Assembly (NCBI GenBank): GCA_029265715.1
Contig: JAJUGZ010000031.1
Location: 1 to 40,720 of the forward strand
Direction of reading: 5' to 3'
From: Bacteroidota bacterium
GTDB taxonomy: Bacteria > Bacteroidota > Bacteroidia > Bacteroidales > Prolixibacteraceae
Length of the DNA stretch: 40,720 nt
Under the pieces are notes generated by a model. That model saw nothing but the letters and a program-made list of their open reading frames with translations, made no database searches and had not been told where the DNA came from. Shown piece by piece: positions 24,450 to 32,267 of this stretch (position 1 is its first letter; every line of letters begins with the position of its first letter). The translations under genes and the position numbers were made by a program.

Positions 24450-25034
24450 TTATTTCTTGCGCCGCCGGATTTCGTCGCGAACTTTCGATGCCCGTTCATA
24501 ATCTTCATTGTTGATCGCGTCGTTGAGTAAGTCATTCAGCTCAGCCAGCGTATAATTCTCATATTCAGATCGGGGGCGGTTGGTTTTTTCAAGCGGACGG
24601 TGTTGTTCTCCCGAGTCGAGTTCCAGATCCAGGACAATCCCGGCCTTTTTCAGAATCTCTTCGGTGGTATAAATAGGACACCGGAACCGGAGGGCTAATG
24701 CGACTGCATCCGACGTACGCGAGTCAATCCGGATTTGCCGGCCGTCGTTTTCACAAATCAGCTCCGAATAGAAAATGCCTTCTTCCAGTTTGTAGATAAC
24801 TACTTCAGAAATGACAATATCAAAAGCCGTTGCCAGATTCTTGAATAAATCGTGTGTTAAGGGGCGCGGAGGTTTCAGCCCTTCCAGTTGGATGGCAATG
24901 GCCTGGGCTTCGACCGGCCCTATGATGATCGGGATACGCCTTTCTCCATTTTCTTCGGCTAAAACCAGTGCATAAGCGCCTGACTGGGTTTGACTAACTG
25001 AAAGACCGAGTATGTTAAGTTTTACTTTTTGCAT
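24450..25034 (-). CDS. Bifunctional nuclease domain protein with UVR motif
   Basis: A 194-residue protein. Residues 1-135 form the DUF151/BFN domain (LPIIIGPVEAQAIAI-like core, here RIPIIIGPVEAQAIAIQLEG, then RPLTHDLFKNL and the SRTSDAVALALRFRCPIY segment). The last 40 residues are a UvrB/UvrC interaction motif (LNDLLNDAINNEDYERASKV). Plant and thermophile members have DNase and RNase activity in vitro; the bacterial function is not settled. It is the first gene of a pair with the nucleoside transporter, and is divergent from rplU across a 278-base region. Confidence 0.9.
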   Translation of the reverse strand: MQKVKLNILGLSVSQTQSGAYALVLAEENGERRIPIIIGPVEAQAIAIQLEGLKPPRPLTHDLFKNLATAFDIVISEVVIYKLEEGIFYSELICENDGRQIRIDSRTSDAVALALRFRCPIYTTEEILKKAGIVLDLELDSGEQHRPLEKTNRPRSEYENYTLAELNDLLNDAINNEDYERASKVRDEIRRRKK

Positions 25035-25198
25035 AGTCCATGGCAGGCATTACGTATGAAGCAAATATAACAATAGTTTTCTACAATGACTGGAGAAAAT
25101 GGTTGTTTTACCCGACAGAATTCCGGATTAAATGACTCGTCTGGTGGCTGAAAAAGTTTGTCAGGGAAAAATATTTTAAAGAATTTTACAGGTAAGGC

Positions 25199-25229
25199 TT
25201 TGGTAGTCATGTAAAAAAATATACTTTTG
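25199..25229 (+). promoter_or_regulatory. Promoter of rplU-rpmA
   Basis: TTTG (25199-25202) and TACTTTTG (25222-25229) are separated by 19 bases, a complete match to the Bacteroidota -33/-7 consensus TTTG-N19-TAnnTTTG. Transcription should begin near 25235, just before a structured leader. Confidence 0.75.
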
Positions 25230-25240
25230 CAGTCCAAAGT

Positions 25241-25291
25241 TTTCGGGCAGTGCCTGGTAAGTGGGAAAAGAAATTTCTCCGCCTGCCGAAA
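25241..25291 (+). promoter_or_regulatory. Candidate structured leader of the L21-L27 operon
   Basis: TTTCGGGCAG (25241-25250) pairs with CTGCCGAAA (25283-25291) with one bulged G, closing a 32-base interior that can itself form GGGAAA/TTTCTCC. The structure begins within about 10 bases of the predicted start of transcription and ends 21 bases before the rplU ATG. Ribosomal protein operons are often autoregulated by such leaders; a role here is inferred. Confidence 0.5.
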
Positions 25292-25312
25292 GGAATATTA
25301 AATGTTGAAAAC

Positions 25313-25624
25313 ATGTACGCAATTGTAGAAATTGCCGGTCAGCAAATGAAAGTTGAGAAAGACCGGAAGATTTATGTGCACCGCCTTGAAAATGCTGAAG
25401 GCGAAACTGTAGAATTCGCAAAAGTACTTTTAGTTGACAACGACGGTGACGTGAAAGTAGGGACTCCGGTTGTTGAAGGCGCCAAAGTTACTGCGAAAGT
25501 GCTGGAGCACATTAAAGGCGAAAAAGTTTTGGTATTCAAGAAAAAACGCAGAAAAAGTTACCAAAAAATGAATGGTCATCGCCAGTATTTGACCAAAATT
25601 CAAATCGAAGAAATTGTAGGATAA
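25313..25624 (+). CDS. rplU: 50S ribosomal protein L21
   Basis: A 103-residue ribosomal protein of the large subunit. The ATG at 25313 gives the standard start [20 protein letters not shown]; longer in-frame readings begin in the leader stem and are rejected. Conserved features include [16 protein letters not shown] and the basic [20 protein letters not shown] segment that contacts 23S rRNA. Length is normal. It is 17 bases ahead of rpmA and shares its promoter. Confidence 0.97.
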   Translation: MYAIVEIAGQQMKVEKDRKIYVHRLENAEGETVEFAKVLLVDNDGDVKVGTPVVEGAKVTAKVLEHIKGEKVLVFKKKRRKSYQKMNGHRQYLTKIQIEEIVG

Positions 25625-25641
25625 TCTAAAAAAAATTAACC

Positions 25642-25908
25642 ATGGCTCACAAGAAAGGTGTCGGTAGTTCGAAGAACGGTCGCGAATCGCACAGTAAACG
25701 ACTGGGCGTGAAGATTTTTGGCGGTCAGGATTGCAAAGCTGGCAATATTTTGGTTCGCCAAAGAGGAACCTCTCATCATCCTGGTTTAAATGTTGGAATG
25801 GGTAAAGATCATACCTTGTTCGCATTAGTGGATGGCACTGTTGTTTTCAAAAAGAAAGCTGACAATAAATCGTATGTTTCAGTTGAACCGGTTGTTTCGG
25901 TAAACTAA
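25642..25908 (+). CDS. rpmA: 50S ribosomal protein L27
   Basis: An 88-residue ribosomal protein whose N-terminus reaches the peptidyl transferase centre. The [20 protein letters not shown] start is canonical and needs no leader cleavage, and [23 protein letters not shown] and [13 protein letters not shown] complete the family. It is the second gene of the rplU operon and is followed by a strong terminator. Confidence 0.97.
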   Translation: MAHKKGVGSSKNGRESHSKRLGVKIFGGQDCKAGNILVRQRGTSHHPGLNVGMGKDHTLFALVDGTVVFKKKADNKSYVSVEPVVSVN

Positions 25909-25931
25909 GACGATTTTAAATATGTATTGGA

Positions 25932-25972
25932 AGAATCTCCTGTCTTAGCGAAGGCAGGAGATTCTTTATTTT
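25932..25972 (+). terminator. Terminator of rplU-rpmA
   Basis: AGAATCTCCTG (25932-25942) pairs with CAGGAGATTCT (25955-25965), an 11-bp stem extendable by two pairs, followed by TTATTTTT. It stands 24 bases past the rpmA stop. Confidence 0.85.
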
Positions 25973-25980
25973 TAAATTTG
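25973..25980 (+). promoter_or_regulatory. Candidate -7 box for serS
   Basis: TAAATTTG matches TAnnTTTG and lies 29 bases before the serS ATG. It starts directly after the rpmA terminator's T tract; the -33 position falls in the stem and shows no TTTG. Confidence 0.45.
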
Positions 25981-26009
25981 CGGGTCAAAAATTTAAATCC
26001 GTATCGAAA

Positions 26010-27287
26010 ATGCTTAATTTAAGGTTCATACAGGAAAATCCCCAGGTGGTGATCGAAAAATTGAAAAAGAAAAACTTCGACGCCTCATCCATCGTTTCAC
26101 AAATCACGGAATTATCAGCAAAGAAAAACGAAATACAGGCAAAAGCAGACCAGTATAAGAGCGAAATGAACAAGCTCTCGAAAGAAATTGGCGGACTGAT
26201 GCGCGATGGTAAGATCGAAGAAGCCAATGCGGCTAAAGCCCGGACGACCGAGCTGAAAGACAGCATTAAACAACTTGACGACGATTTTGCGCAGATCGAC
26301 AAAGATGTGTTCGAGTTGCAGGTTTTGCTCCCCAACTTACCGGCTGATATCGTTCCGGAAGGGCGTTCGGCTGAAGACAACCTGATTGTTGCCCGAAAAG
26401 GCGATATTCCGGAATTGGCTGCCAATAATAAATTGCCTCACTGGGAACTGGCTAAAAAATACGACATCATCGACTTTGAATTGGGTGTGAAACTGACCGG
26501 TGCCGGGTTTCCGGTTTACAAAGGAAAAGGTTCGCGCCTGCAGCGGGCATTGATCAATTTTTTCCTCGATGAAGCCCGTGAAGCCGGTTATCTCGAAATT
26601 CAGCCTCCGCTGATGGTAAATGAAGACAGCGGTTTTGGAACAGGGCAGCTCCCTGACAAAGAGGGCCAGATGTACCATGCAACCGCCGATAATTTATACC
26701 TGATCCCGACGGCAGAGGTTCCGGTAACTAACCTGTATCGCGATGTGATTGTTGATGCCAGGGAACTGCCAATTAAAAATACAGCATACAGCGCCTGTTT
26801 TCGTCGGGAAGCCGGTTCGTATGGGAAGGATGTTCGTGGGTTGAACCGCCTGCATCAGTTCGATAAAGTTGAGATTGTGCAGATTGCCCATCCAGACAAT
26901 TCGTATGAGATTCTGGATGAAATGGTCGCCCATGTTGCCAGTTTAGTCGAAAAACTTGAGCTGCCTTATCGGATTTTGCGTTTGTGTGGCGGCGATATGA
27001 GTTTTACCTCGGCGCTTACCTACGATTTTGAAGTTTACTCGGCCGCCCAGGAAAAGTGGCTGGAAGTCAGCTCGGTTTCGAACTTCGAATCATTTCAGGC
27101 CAACCGCCTGAAGTTGCGTTATCGCGATGAAGCGACCAAAAAACCTCAGATTGCCCATACATTGAACGGAAGCGCATTGGCCTTGCCCCGCATTGTGGCT
27201 GCATTGTTAGAAAATAACCAAACGCCGGAAGGGATCCGCATCCCCAACGTTCTGGTCCCGTACTGCGGGTTCGATCTGATTAATTAA
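26010..27287 (+). CDS. serS: Seryl-tRNA synthetase
   Basis: A 425-residue class II aminoacyl-tRNA synthetase that charges tRNA-Ser (and tRNA-Sec where present). The N-terminal 110 residues form the long antiparallel coiled coil that grips the tRNA variable arm. The catalytic domain has motif 1 near LEIQPPLMVNEDSGFGTGQLP, motif 2 in CFRREAGSYGKDVRGLNR and motif 3 in NGSALALPRIVAALLENNQ. Length is normal. It stands as its own transcription unit between two terminators. Confidence 0.97.
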   Translation: MLNLRFIQENPQVVIEKLKKKNFDASSIVSQITELSAKKNEIQAKADQYKSEMNKLSKEIGGLMRDGKIEEANAAKARTTELKDSIKQLDDDFAQIDKDVFELQVLLPNLPADIVPEGRSAEDNLIVARKGDIPELAANNKLPHWELAKKYDIIDFELGVKLTGAGFPVYKGKGSRLQRALINFFLDEAREAGYLEIQPPLMVNEDSGFGTGQLPDKEGQMYHATADNLYLIPTAEVPVTNLYRDVIVDARELPIKNTAYSACFRREAGSYGKDVRGLNRLHQFDKVEIVQIAHPDNSYEILDEMVAHVASLVEKLELPYRILRLCGGDMSFTSALTYDFEVYSAAQEKWLEVSSVSNFESFQANRLKLRYRDEATKKPQIAHTLNGSALALPRIVAALLENNQTPEGIRIPNVLVPYCGFDLIN

Positions 27288-27310
27288 GGAAAATGACATA
27301 ACTACGTTTA

Positions 27311-27343
27311 AAAGCTGTCTCTTGGCCGGAGATAGCTTTTTTT
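27311..27343 (+). terminator. Terminator of serS
   Basis: AAAGCTGTCTC (27311-27321) pairs with GAGATAGCTTT (27329-27339) with one wobble and a 7-base loop, and is followed by a run of T to 27343. It lies 24 bases past the serS stop. Confidence 0.85.
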
Positions 27344-27416
27344 CTATACACTGGTTGGGCGCAACCGTTCTGCCAGGATAATTTTGGGTTTTAACAGGAA
27401 GATCGGGCAGAATTGC

Positions 27417-27424
27417 TAATTTTG
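27417..27424 (+). promoter_or_regulatory. Candidate -7 box for the mutL-rhomboid unit
   Basis: TAATTTTG matches TAnnTTTG and is 22 bases before the ATG of the small membrane protein. A -33 TTTG at the usual spacing is not evident. Confidence 0.45.
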
Positions 27425-27446
27425 TAGTTTATTAAACGGAATCGTT

Positions 27447-27737
27447 ATGGGACTCAGATTTTTTCATTTGCCAAAGCACAAGCAATTTAATATGCCTTAT
27501 CGCTTTTATGATCCGGATAAAGAGCGGATGCAGGAACGGGAAGACCGGATCAGGCAGGAACTGGAGTTAGAAAAGTCGGGAGAATCCGGAGGTTATCATG
27601 CAAACATTAAGGGCCAGTTTCGCAGCGCAACGCACAAACGTTCGCGAACCATCGACGAAGCCCGGCGAAACATGAACCGCCGTTTGTTATACATTATCAT
27701 CATCTTGGCCATTTTATTTTATTTGTTACTGAAATAA
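27447..27737 (+). CDS. Small C-tail-anchored membrane protein
   Basis: A 96-residue protein of unknown function. Residues 15-75 are strongly charged, with a heptad-like Glu/Arg-rich stretch (DPDKERMQEREDRIRQELE) that may form a coiled coil. Residues 78-94 (RLLYIIIILAILFYLLLK) are a single membrane helix at the extreme C-terminus, so most of the protein faces the cytoplasm. No family is recognised. It is 9 bases ahead of mutL and likely in its operon. Confidence 0.75.
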   Translation: MGLRFFHLPKHKQFNMPYRFYDPDKERMQEREDRIRQELELEKSGESGGYHANIKGQFRSATHKRSRTIDEARRNMNRRLLYIIIILAILFYLLLK

Positions 27738-27746
27738 CACAGTCAC

Positions 27747-29600
27747 GTGCCGGATATTATTCAATTATTACCCGACTCGGTTGCAAACCAAATTGCGGCA
27801 GGAGAAGTCATTCAGCGTCCTGCTTCGGTAGTTAAAGAATTGGTTGAAAATGCAATTGATGCCGGGGCTACCGAAATAAAAGTTCATATTAAGGATGCGG
27901 GGAGAACCCTGATCCAGATTATCGACAATGGCTGTGGCATGTCGGTTACCGATGCCCGGATGGCTTTTGAGCGCCATGCAACCTCGAAGATCCGTTCGGT
28001 GAACGATATTTTTGCCATCCGCACAATGGGGTTTCGCGGAGAAGCGCTGGCCTCGATTGCAGCGATTGCCGATGTGGAAATGCGGACCAAACAGCATGAC
28101 GAAGAAGTGGGTACGTTCATTCACATCAGTGGCTCGAAGGTTATTGCCCAGGAACCGGTGAGCTGTGCGAATGGGACAAATTTCATGATCAAAAATCTGT
28201 TTTTCAATGTTCCGGCTCGCCGCAAGTTTCTGAAACCAAATACGACGGAGTTAAAACACATCATCAGCGAAATGCAGCGGGTGGCCCTTGCAAATCCGGG
28301 TATCTCGTTTTCATTGTATAATAACCAAACCCCCATTTATGAACTTCCGGCGTCGAATAAAAGGCTCCGGATTGTTGCGATTTTCGGGAAATCCATCAAC
28401 CCAAGCCTGATCCCGGTTGATACCGCGACCAGTCTGGTGAAAGTTTCAGGTTTCATTGGGCAGCCCAAACAGGCGCGAAAAACCTTTGGCGAGCAGTTTT
28501 TCTTTGTGAACAACCGGTATATGAAACATCCGTTTTTTCATAAAGCCGTTATGCAGGCTTATGAGAAAATATTACCTCCGGATACCATTCCGTCGTATTT
28601 CATTTATTTCGACGTCGATCCGGCCGAGATCGATGTAAATATCCATCCAACCAAAACCGAGATTAAGTTTGAGAACGAAGCAGCTATCTGGCAGATACTT
28701 CAGGCGTCAGTTCGCGAAGCGTTGGGAAAATTCAATATTGTTCCATCGATCGATTTTGATCAGGCCGGAAGCGTTGAGATCCCGATGCCGCTGAAAGATT
28801 TTGCAGACGTTAAAATTCCGGAAATAAAAGTTGATCCCACTTACAATCCGTTTGTGCAGAAAACGCCAGGCCGGAATTATTCGCCGGTGAATCATGCTTC
28901 AAGGCCATCAGTCGATCGGAACCTGGAGCACTGGCAGAAATTATATGACGACACCGCGAACTCAAACCCGGTTTCGCAGGCTTCGTTCTTCCCGGAGCCG
29001 GTTCAGTCAGAACCAGCCAGTCGGGAGGATTCGTTCGCGGGAAAGAATTTTATTCAGTTTAAAAATAAATATATCCTGACGCCTGTCAAATCAGGATTAA
29101 TGGTTATTGACCAGAAACGGGCACACGAACGGATCCTTTTCGAGCGTTTTATGCAGGTGCTCGATAATCAGGAAATAGCCAGCCAGCAGCAGTTATTCCC
29201 GGAAACATTCGATCTGAATGCATCGGATGCCACTTTGTTGGTAAGTATTCTGGACGACCTGAAGGCGCTGGGTTTTGATATTCGGGAATTTGGGCATAAT
29301 ACGTTTATCATTAACGGGACGCCGGGAATGCTGAGTGCCGGGTCGCCACGGGAAATTATTGAGAGTTTACTGGAAGAGTTCAAAAACTCGTCTGGCGATT
29401 TAAAAGAACGCGCCCGCGAGAAAGTAGCCGTGTCGCTGGCAAAAGCTTCGGCTATTAATTACGGGCAATTGCTTAAGCCGGATGAAATCAGCGAGTTGAT
29501 CGACAGCCTGTTCGCTTGTCAGACTCCCAATTTTTCGCCAACCGGCAAAAAAGTATTGTCGATTATGCCACTCGACGATTTTGAGCGCATGCTGAAGTGA
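27747..29600 (+). CDS. mutL: DNA mismatch repair protein MutL
   Basis: A 617-residue GHKL ATPase that links mismatch recognition by MutS to strand removal. It starts at GTG (27747). The N-terminal ATPase is complete: ENAIDAGA, DNGCGM, TMGFRGEAL and the ATSK segment. A low-complexity linker covers about residues 340-420. In the C-terminal domain the DQHA(x)2E(x)4E nuclease motif reads DQKRAHERILFE, with the metal-binding His replaced by Lys, and the later CPHGRP-type motif reads FSPTGKKV. Nicking activity by this protein is therefore doubtful. It is 9 bases after the small membrane protein gene. Confidence 0.95.
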   Translation: MPDIIQLLPDSVANQIAAGEVIQRPASVVKELVENAIDAGATEIKVHIKDAGRTLIQIIDNGCGMSVTDARMAFERHATSKIRSVNDIFAIRTMGFRGEALASIAAIADVEMRTKQHDEEVGTFIHISGSKVIAQEPVSCANGTNFMIKNLFFNVPARRKFLKPNTTELKHIISEMQRVALANPGISFSLYNNQTPIYELPASNKRLRIVAIFGKSINPSLIPVDTATSLVKVSGFIGQPKQARKTFGEQFFFVNNRYMKHPFFHKAVMQAYEKILPPDTIPSYFIYFDVDPAEIDVNIHPTKTEIKFENEAAIWQILQASVREALGKFNIVPSIDFDQAGSVEIPMPLKDFADVKIPEIKVDPTYNPFVQKTPGRNYSPVNHASRPSVDRNLEHWQKLYDDTANSNPVSQASFFPEPVQSEPASREDSFAGKNFIQFKNKYILTPVKSGLMVIDQKRAHERILFERFMQVLDNQEIASQQQLFPETFDLNASDATLLVSILDDLKALGFDIREFGHNTFIINGTPGMLSAGSPREIIESLLEEFKNSSGDLKERAREKVAVSLAKASAINYGQLLKPDEISELIDSLFACQTPNFSPTGKKVLSIMPLDDFERMLK

Positions 29601-29760
29601 CAGAATGACGGGAACCGAACCGTTGATAAACATTTTGAGATTTTGGCCTGTTGATTGTAAGGGAATTGTGCCTGTTGCAAAAACAGGAATGAAGATCATT
29701 AAAGTTTTAACTTCGCCAACGAATTGTATAATTGATCGAAAGATACAGAACATATAAGAA

Positions 29761-30492
29761 ATGAGAGCCAGTTTTAACGCTACACCGCCGGTTGTAAAAA
29801 ACCTGATTATTTTAAATGCCATCATGTTGTTTGTAACGTATGTTTTAAGCATGCGTGGTATTGACCTGGCAAATATTCTGGGTTTGCATTACATCCAATC
29901 AACTGAGTTTAAACCCTACCAGTTGGTAACCCACTTGTTTATGCATGGAGGGATTACCCATTTGTTTTTCAATATGTTTGCTCTCTGGATGTTTGGGCGG
30001 ATTCTGGAAAGCGTATGGGGCCCCAAACGGTTTTTTATCTATTATTTTGTAACCGGATTAGGAGCTGCGGTGTTGCATACGTTTGTTAATTTCCTGGAAT
30101 TCCAGTCTGTTGCCTCCAAGATGTCGCCGGAGCAGATTGACATTGTCATGAGCCAGGGGGCTGAGGTTTTCAACGAGGGCAAAAATTTCGTTGATCCGCT
30201 TATGGCGAAATTGAATCTGGTTCTCAATGTCCCGACCGTTGGCGCTTCGGGGGCTGTATTTGGTATTTTGCTCGGGTTTGGGATGTTGTTCCCGAATACG
30301 GAATTGATGTTGTTGTTTCCTCCTATGCCGATTAAGGCCAAGTATTTTGTGCTTGGGTATGGCGCTCTCGAACTGATCCTGGGGATTACCAATTCTGGAG
30401 GGAACATTGCCCACTTTGCGCATTTGGGCGGGATGCTCTTTGGGTTTATCATGATTAAATACTGGAATAAAAATTCGTCTCATTTCTATTAA
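29761..30492 (+). CDS. Rhomboid-family intramembrane serine protease
   Basis: A 243-residue rhomboid with about six membrane helices. The catalytic serine is Ser163 in GASGAVFG and the histidine is His221 in HLGG; the HFFNMFALWMFG region after HGGITHL supplies the conserved L1/TM2 signature (FMHGGITHLFFNM). It should cut substrate helices within the inner membrane; no substrate can be inferred. It contains an insertion of about 45 residues after helix 3 (FLEFQSVASKMSPEQIDIVM). A second rhomboid follows after 3 bases. Confidence 0.92.
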   Translation: MRASFNATPPVVKNLIILNAIMLFVTYVLSMRGIDLANILGLHYIQSTEFKPYQLVTHLFMHGGITHLFFNMFALWMFGRILESVWGPKRFFIYYFVTGLGAAVLHTFVNFLEFQSVASKMSPEQIDIVMSQGAEVFNEGKNFVDPLMAKLNLVLNVPTVGASGAVFGILLGFGMLFPNTELMLLFPPMPIKAKYFVLGYGALELILGITNSGGNIAHFAHLGGMLFGFIMIKYWNKNSSHFY

Positions 30493-30495
30493 TCG

Positions 30496-31371
30496 ATGAC
30501 ATTTGCTGACGAAATAAAAAGTTCATTTCGCGAAGGTTCTTCGTTAACCCGCCTCATATATATCAACCTGGCCGTATTTGTGGTAATCAGGCTGATTAAC
30601 GTGGTTTATTTTTTGTCAGGCGAGCCATTTACCCTGCTAAACTGGCTTGCCTTGCCGGCCGATGTTCACCAGTTGGCAACCCGTCCGTGGACCATGCTGA
30701 CCTACATGTTCCTGCATTTCGATTTCCTGCACATCCTGTTCAACATTCTTTGGTTGTATTGGATGGGGCGGATCTTTCTTGGATATTTTGATCAGCAGAA
30801 ATTGGTCACCCTTTATTTATCGGGCGGCTTGTGGGGCGGCTTGTTTTACCTGGCGGCTTACAATTTGTTCCCGGCTTTTGAGGATACGGTCCCTGTATCG
30901 CAGCTGCTGGGCGCTTCGGCTTCGGTGATTGCCATTGTGGTTGCTTTAGCATTTTATGCGCCAAATCATTCGATTTATCTCATGTTTGTCGGACAGGTCA
31001 GGATGAAATATCTGGCGCTGGTTTCGGTTATTCTTTATATAATTGGCATTTCATCGACCAATGCCGGAGGGAACTTGGCCCATCTGGGCGGCGCTTTCTG
31101 GGGGATGGTGTACGTTTGGCAGCTCAAAAGAGGACGCGACCTGGGGAAAGGTGTTTCCGGCCTGTTTGCCTGGTTGGGCAAGGTGTTTAAACCCAAACCC
31201 AAAATTAAGGTTACTTACCGAAAAACATCCGACGATATCGAGTATAATCGCCAGCGGAACCAGAATCAGATGGTAATTAACGAGATTCTCGATAAAATCA
31301 GTAAGTCGGGTTATGATTCGCTGACCAAGGAAGAAAAGGAAATTTTGTTCCGAATGGGAGGGAGGAGGTAG
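30496..31371 (+). CDS. Rhomboid-family protease with C-terminal extension
   Basis: A 291-residue rhomboid with catalytic Ser141 in GASASVIA and His196 in HLGGAFWG, and the L1/TM2 signature MFLHFDFLHILFNILWLYWMG. After the membrane core, about 85 cytoplasmic residues follow: a basic linker (KVFKPKPKIKVTYRK) and a small helical domain (INEILDKISKSGYDSLTKEE) that ends in RMGGRR. That tail is common on the second rhomboid of Bacteroidota tandems in my recollection, and may regulate the protease. It is cotranscribed with the preceding rhomboid. Confidence 0.9.
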   Translation: MTFADEIKSSFREGSSLTRLIYINLAVFVVIRLINVVYFLSGEPFTLLNWLALPADVHQLATRPWTMLTYMFLHFDFLHILFNILWLYWMGRIFLGYFDQQKLVTLYLSGGLWGGLFYLAAYNLFPAFEDTVPVSQLLGASASVIAIVVALAFYAPNHSIYLMFVGQVRMKYLALVSVILYIIGISSTNAGGNLAHLGGAFWGMVYVWQLKRGRDLGKGVSGLFAWLGKVFKPKPKIKVTYRKTSDDIEYNRQRNQNQMVINEILDKISKSGYDSLTKEEKEILFRMGGRR

Positions 31372-31439
31372 TATTCATCCTATTGCCCGGAATCCGCAAC
31401 AGGGTTCAATTGCAATCCCAGTTCTCAATATTCCATCAT

Positions 31440-31499
31440 TTCCATATTTCATGCAATCTTCGTAACAGTGTTCGCTTTTCAATCTGGGAAATTGGTTCT
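31440..31499 (-). repeat. Solo tail remnant of the repeat family
   Basis: TTCGTAACAGTGTTCGCTTTTCAA (31460-31483 on the plus strand) recurs at 43-66 in the tail of the first A unit. Here the tail lies without hairpin arms, next to the TrmN6 stop codon (31502-31500), in the sense of that gene. It shows that fragments of the units persist alone. Confidence 0.65.
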
Positions 31500-32216
31500 C
31501 TAAAACTTCAGATAAAAATCCTTAGTCAGGGCCCGGTATTCAGGTGTATAATCAAAATGCTTTTCATATTCGATCAGCAAGGTTTCTTCCTGTAAATCTC
31601 CCTTTATAGCTGATAATTCAGCCATAATCCGGTGAACCGGTTTTTGTGGATTTGGCTTTACCCAACATATCCGGTTCACAAAAAGCCCGATTGGGGGTGA
31701 TGTTCGTTCCAGCTCCGTCCATTGTTCTGCCGGTAATATTAAAGAAAGCCGGCCCTGTGGTTTGAGCAGGGTGGATGCTCCGGAAAGCAATTCATTTAGT
31801 GTCAGGCCGGAGTTATGGCGGGCTTGGGCGCGCGCGTTGTCCGGGGCCAATGTTCCGTTGGTAAAAAACGGGGGATTGCAGACAATCAGGTCGAATTTTT
31901 CATTGCTTTCCAGATAGTCCTGAAATGAAATAGTTTGAACGGTAATTAGTTCATTCCATGGCGATTGACGTACGTTAAACAGCGCTTCGGCGGCAGCCTG
32001 GGCATCAATTTCAATCGCGGTGACTTTTGCATTGTAAAAACGTTGGGCAAGCATCAAGGCAATTAATCCGGTTCCTGTTCCAACATCCAATATGTGGGAG
32101 CATCTTTCATGACAGGATGCCCAGGCTCCCAGCAAAACGCCATCGATACCAACTTTCATGGCTGCTTTTTCCTGCACAATCCGGAATTGTTTAAACTGAA
32201 AATAGTTGTTGGCCAT
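31500..32216 (-). CDS. TrmN6-like tRNA/RNA adenine-N6 methyltransferase
   Basis: A 238-residue Rossmann-fold methyltransferase. Motif I is ILDVGTGTGLIALMLAQR, the acidic Glu after strand 2 is in VTAIEIDAQA, and the catalytic motif IV is NPPF, which marks N6-adenine methylation. The overall layout and length fit TrmN6, which modifies A37 of tRNA1(Val). The downstream FFTNGTLAPDNARAQARH segment is also family-typical. It is the last gene of the polysaccharide-like cluster by position (51 bases after the GT2), but its role is unlikely to be linked. Confidence 0.85.
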   Translation of the reverse strand: MANNYFQFKQFRIVQEKAAMKVGIDGVLLGAWASCHERCSHILDVGTGTGLIALMLAQRFYNAKVTAIEIDAQAAAEALFNVRQSPWNELITVQTISFQDYLESNEKFDLIVCNPPFFTNGTLAPDNARAQARHNSGLTLNELLSGASTLLKPQGRLSLILPAEQWTELERTSPPIGLFVNRICWVKPNPQKPVHRIMAELSAIKGDLQEETLLIEYEKHFDYTPEYRALTKDFYLKF

Positions 32217-32267
32217 CTTCCCCGATTAAGATTTGCAGTCAAAAATATAATGATTTGCGGGTTTGGA

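Noticed and set aside
25250-25312. Extended N-terminus of L21 from an upstream in-frame start
   Set aside because: The added 21 residues do not fit the highly conserved L21 start MYAIVEI, and the region is part of the leader stem.
29671-29687. Hairpin CCTGTT/AACAGG after mutL
   Set aside because: The stem is only 6 bp and no T tract follows, so it is not called a terminator.
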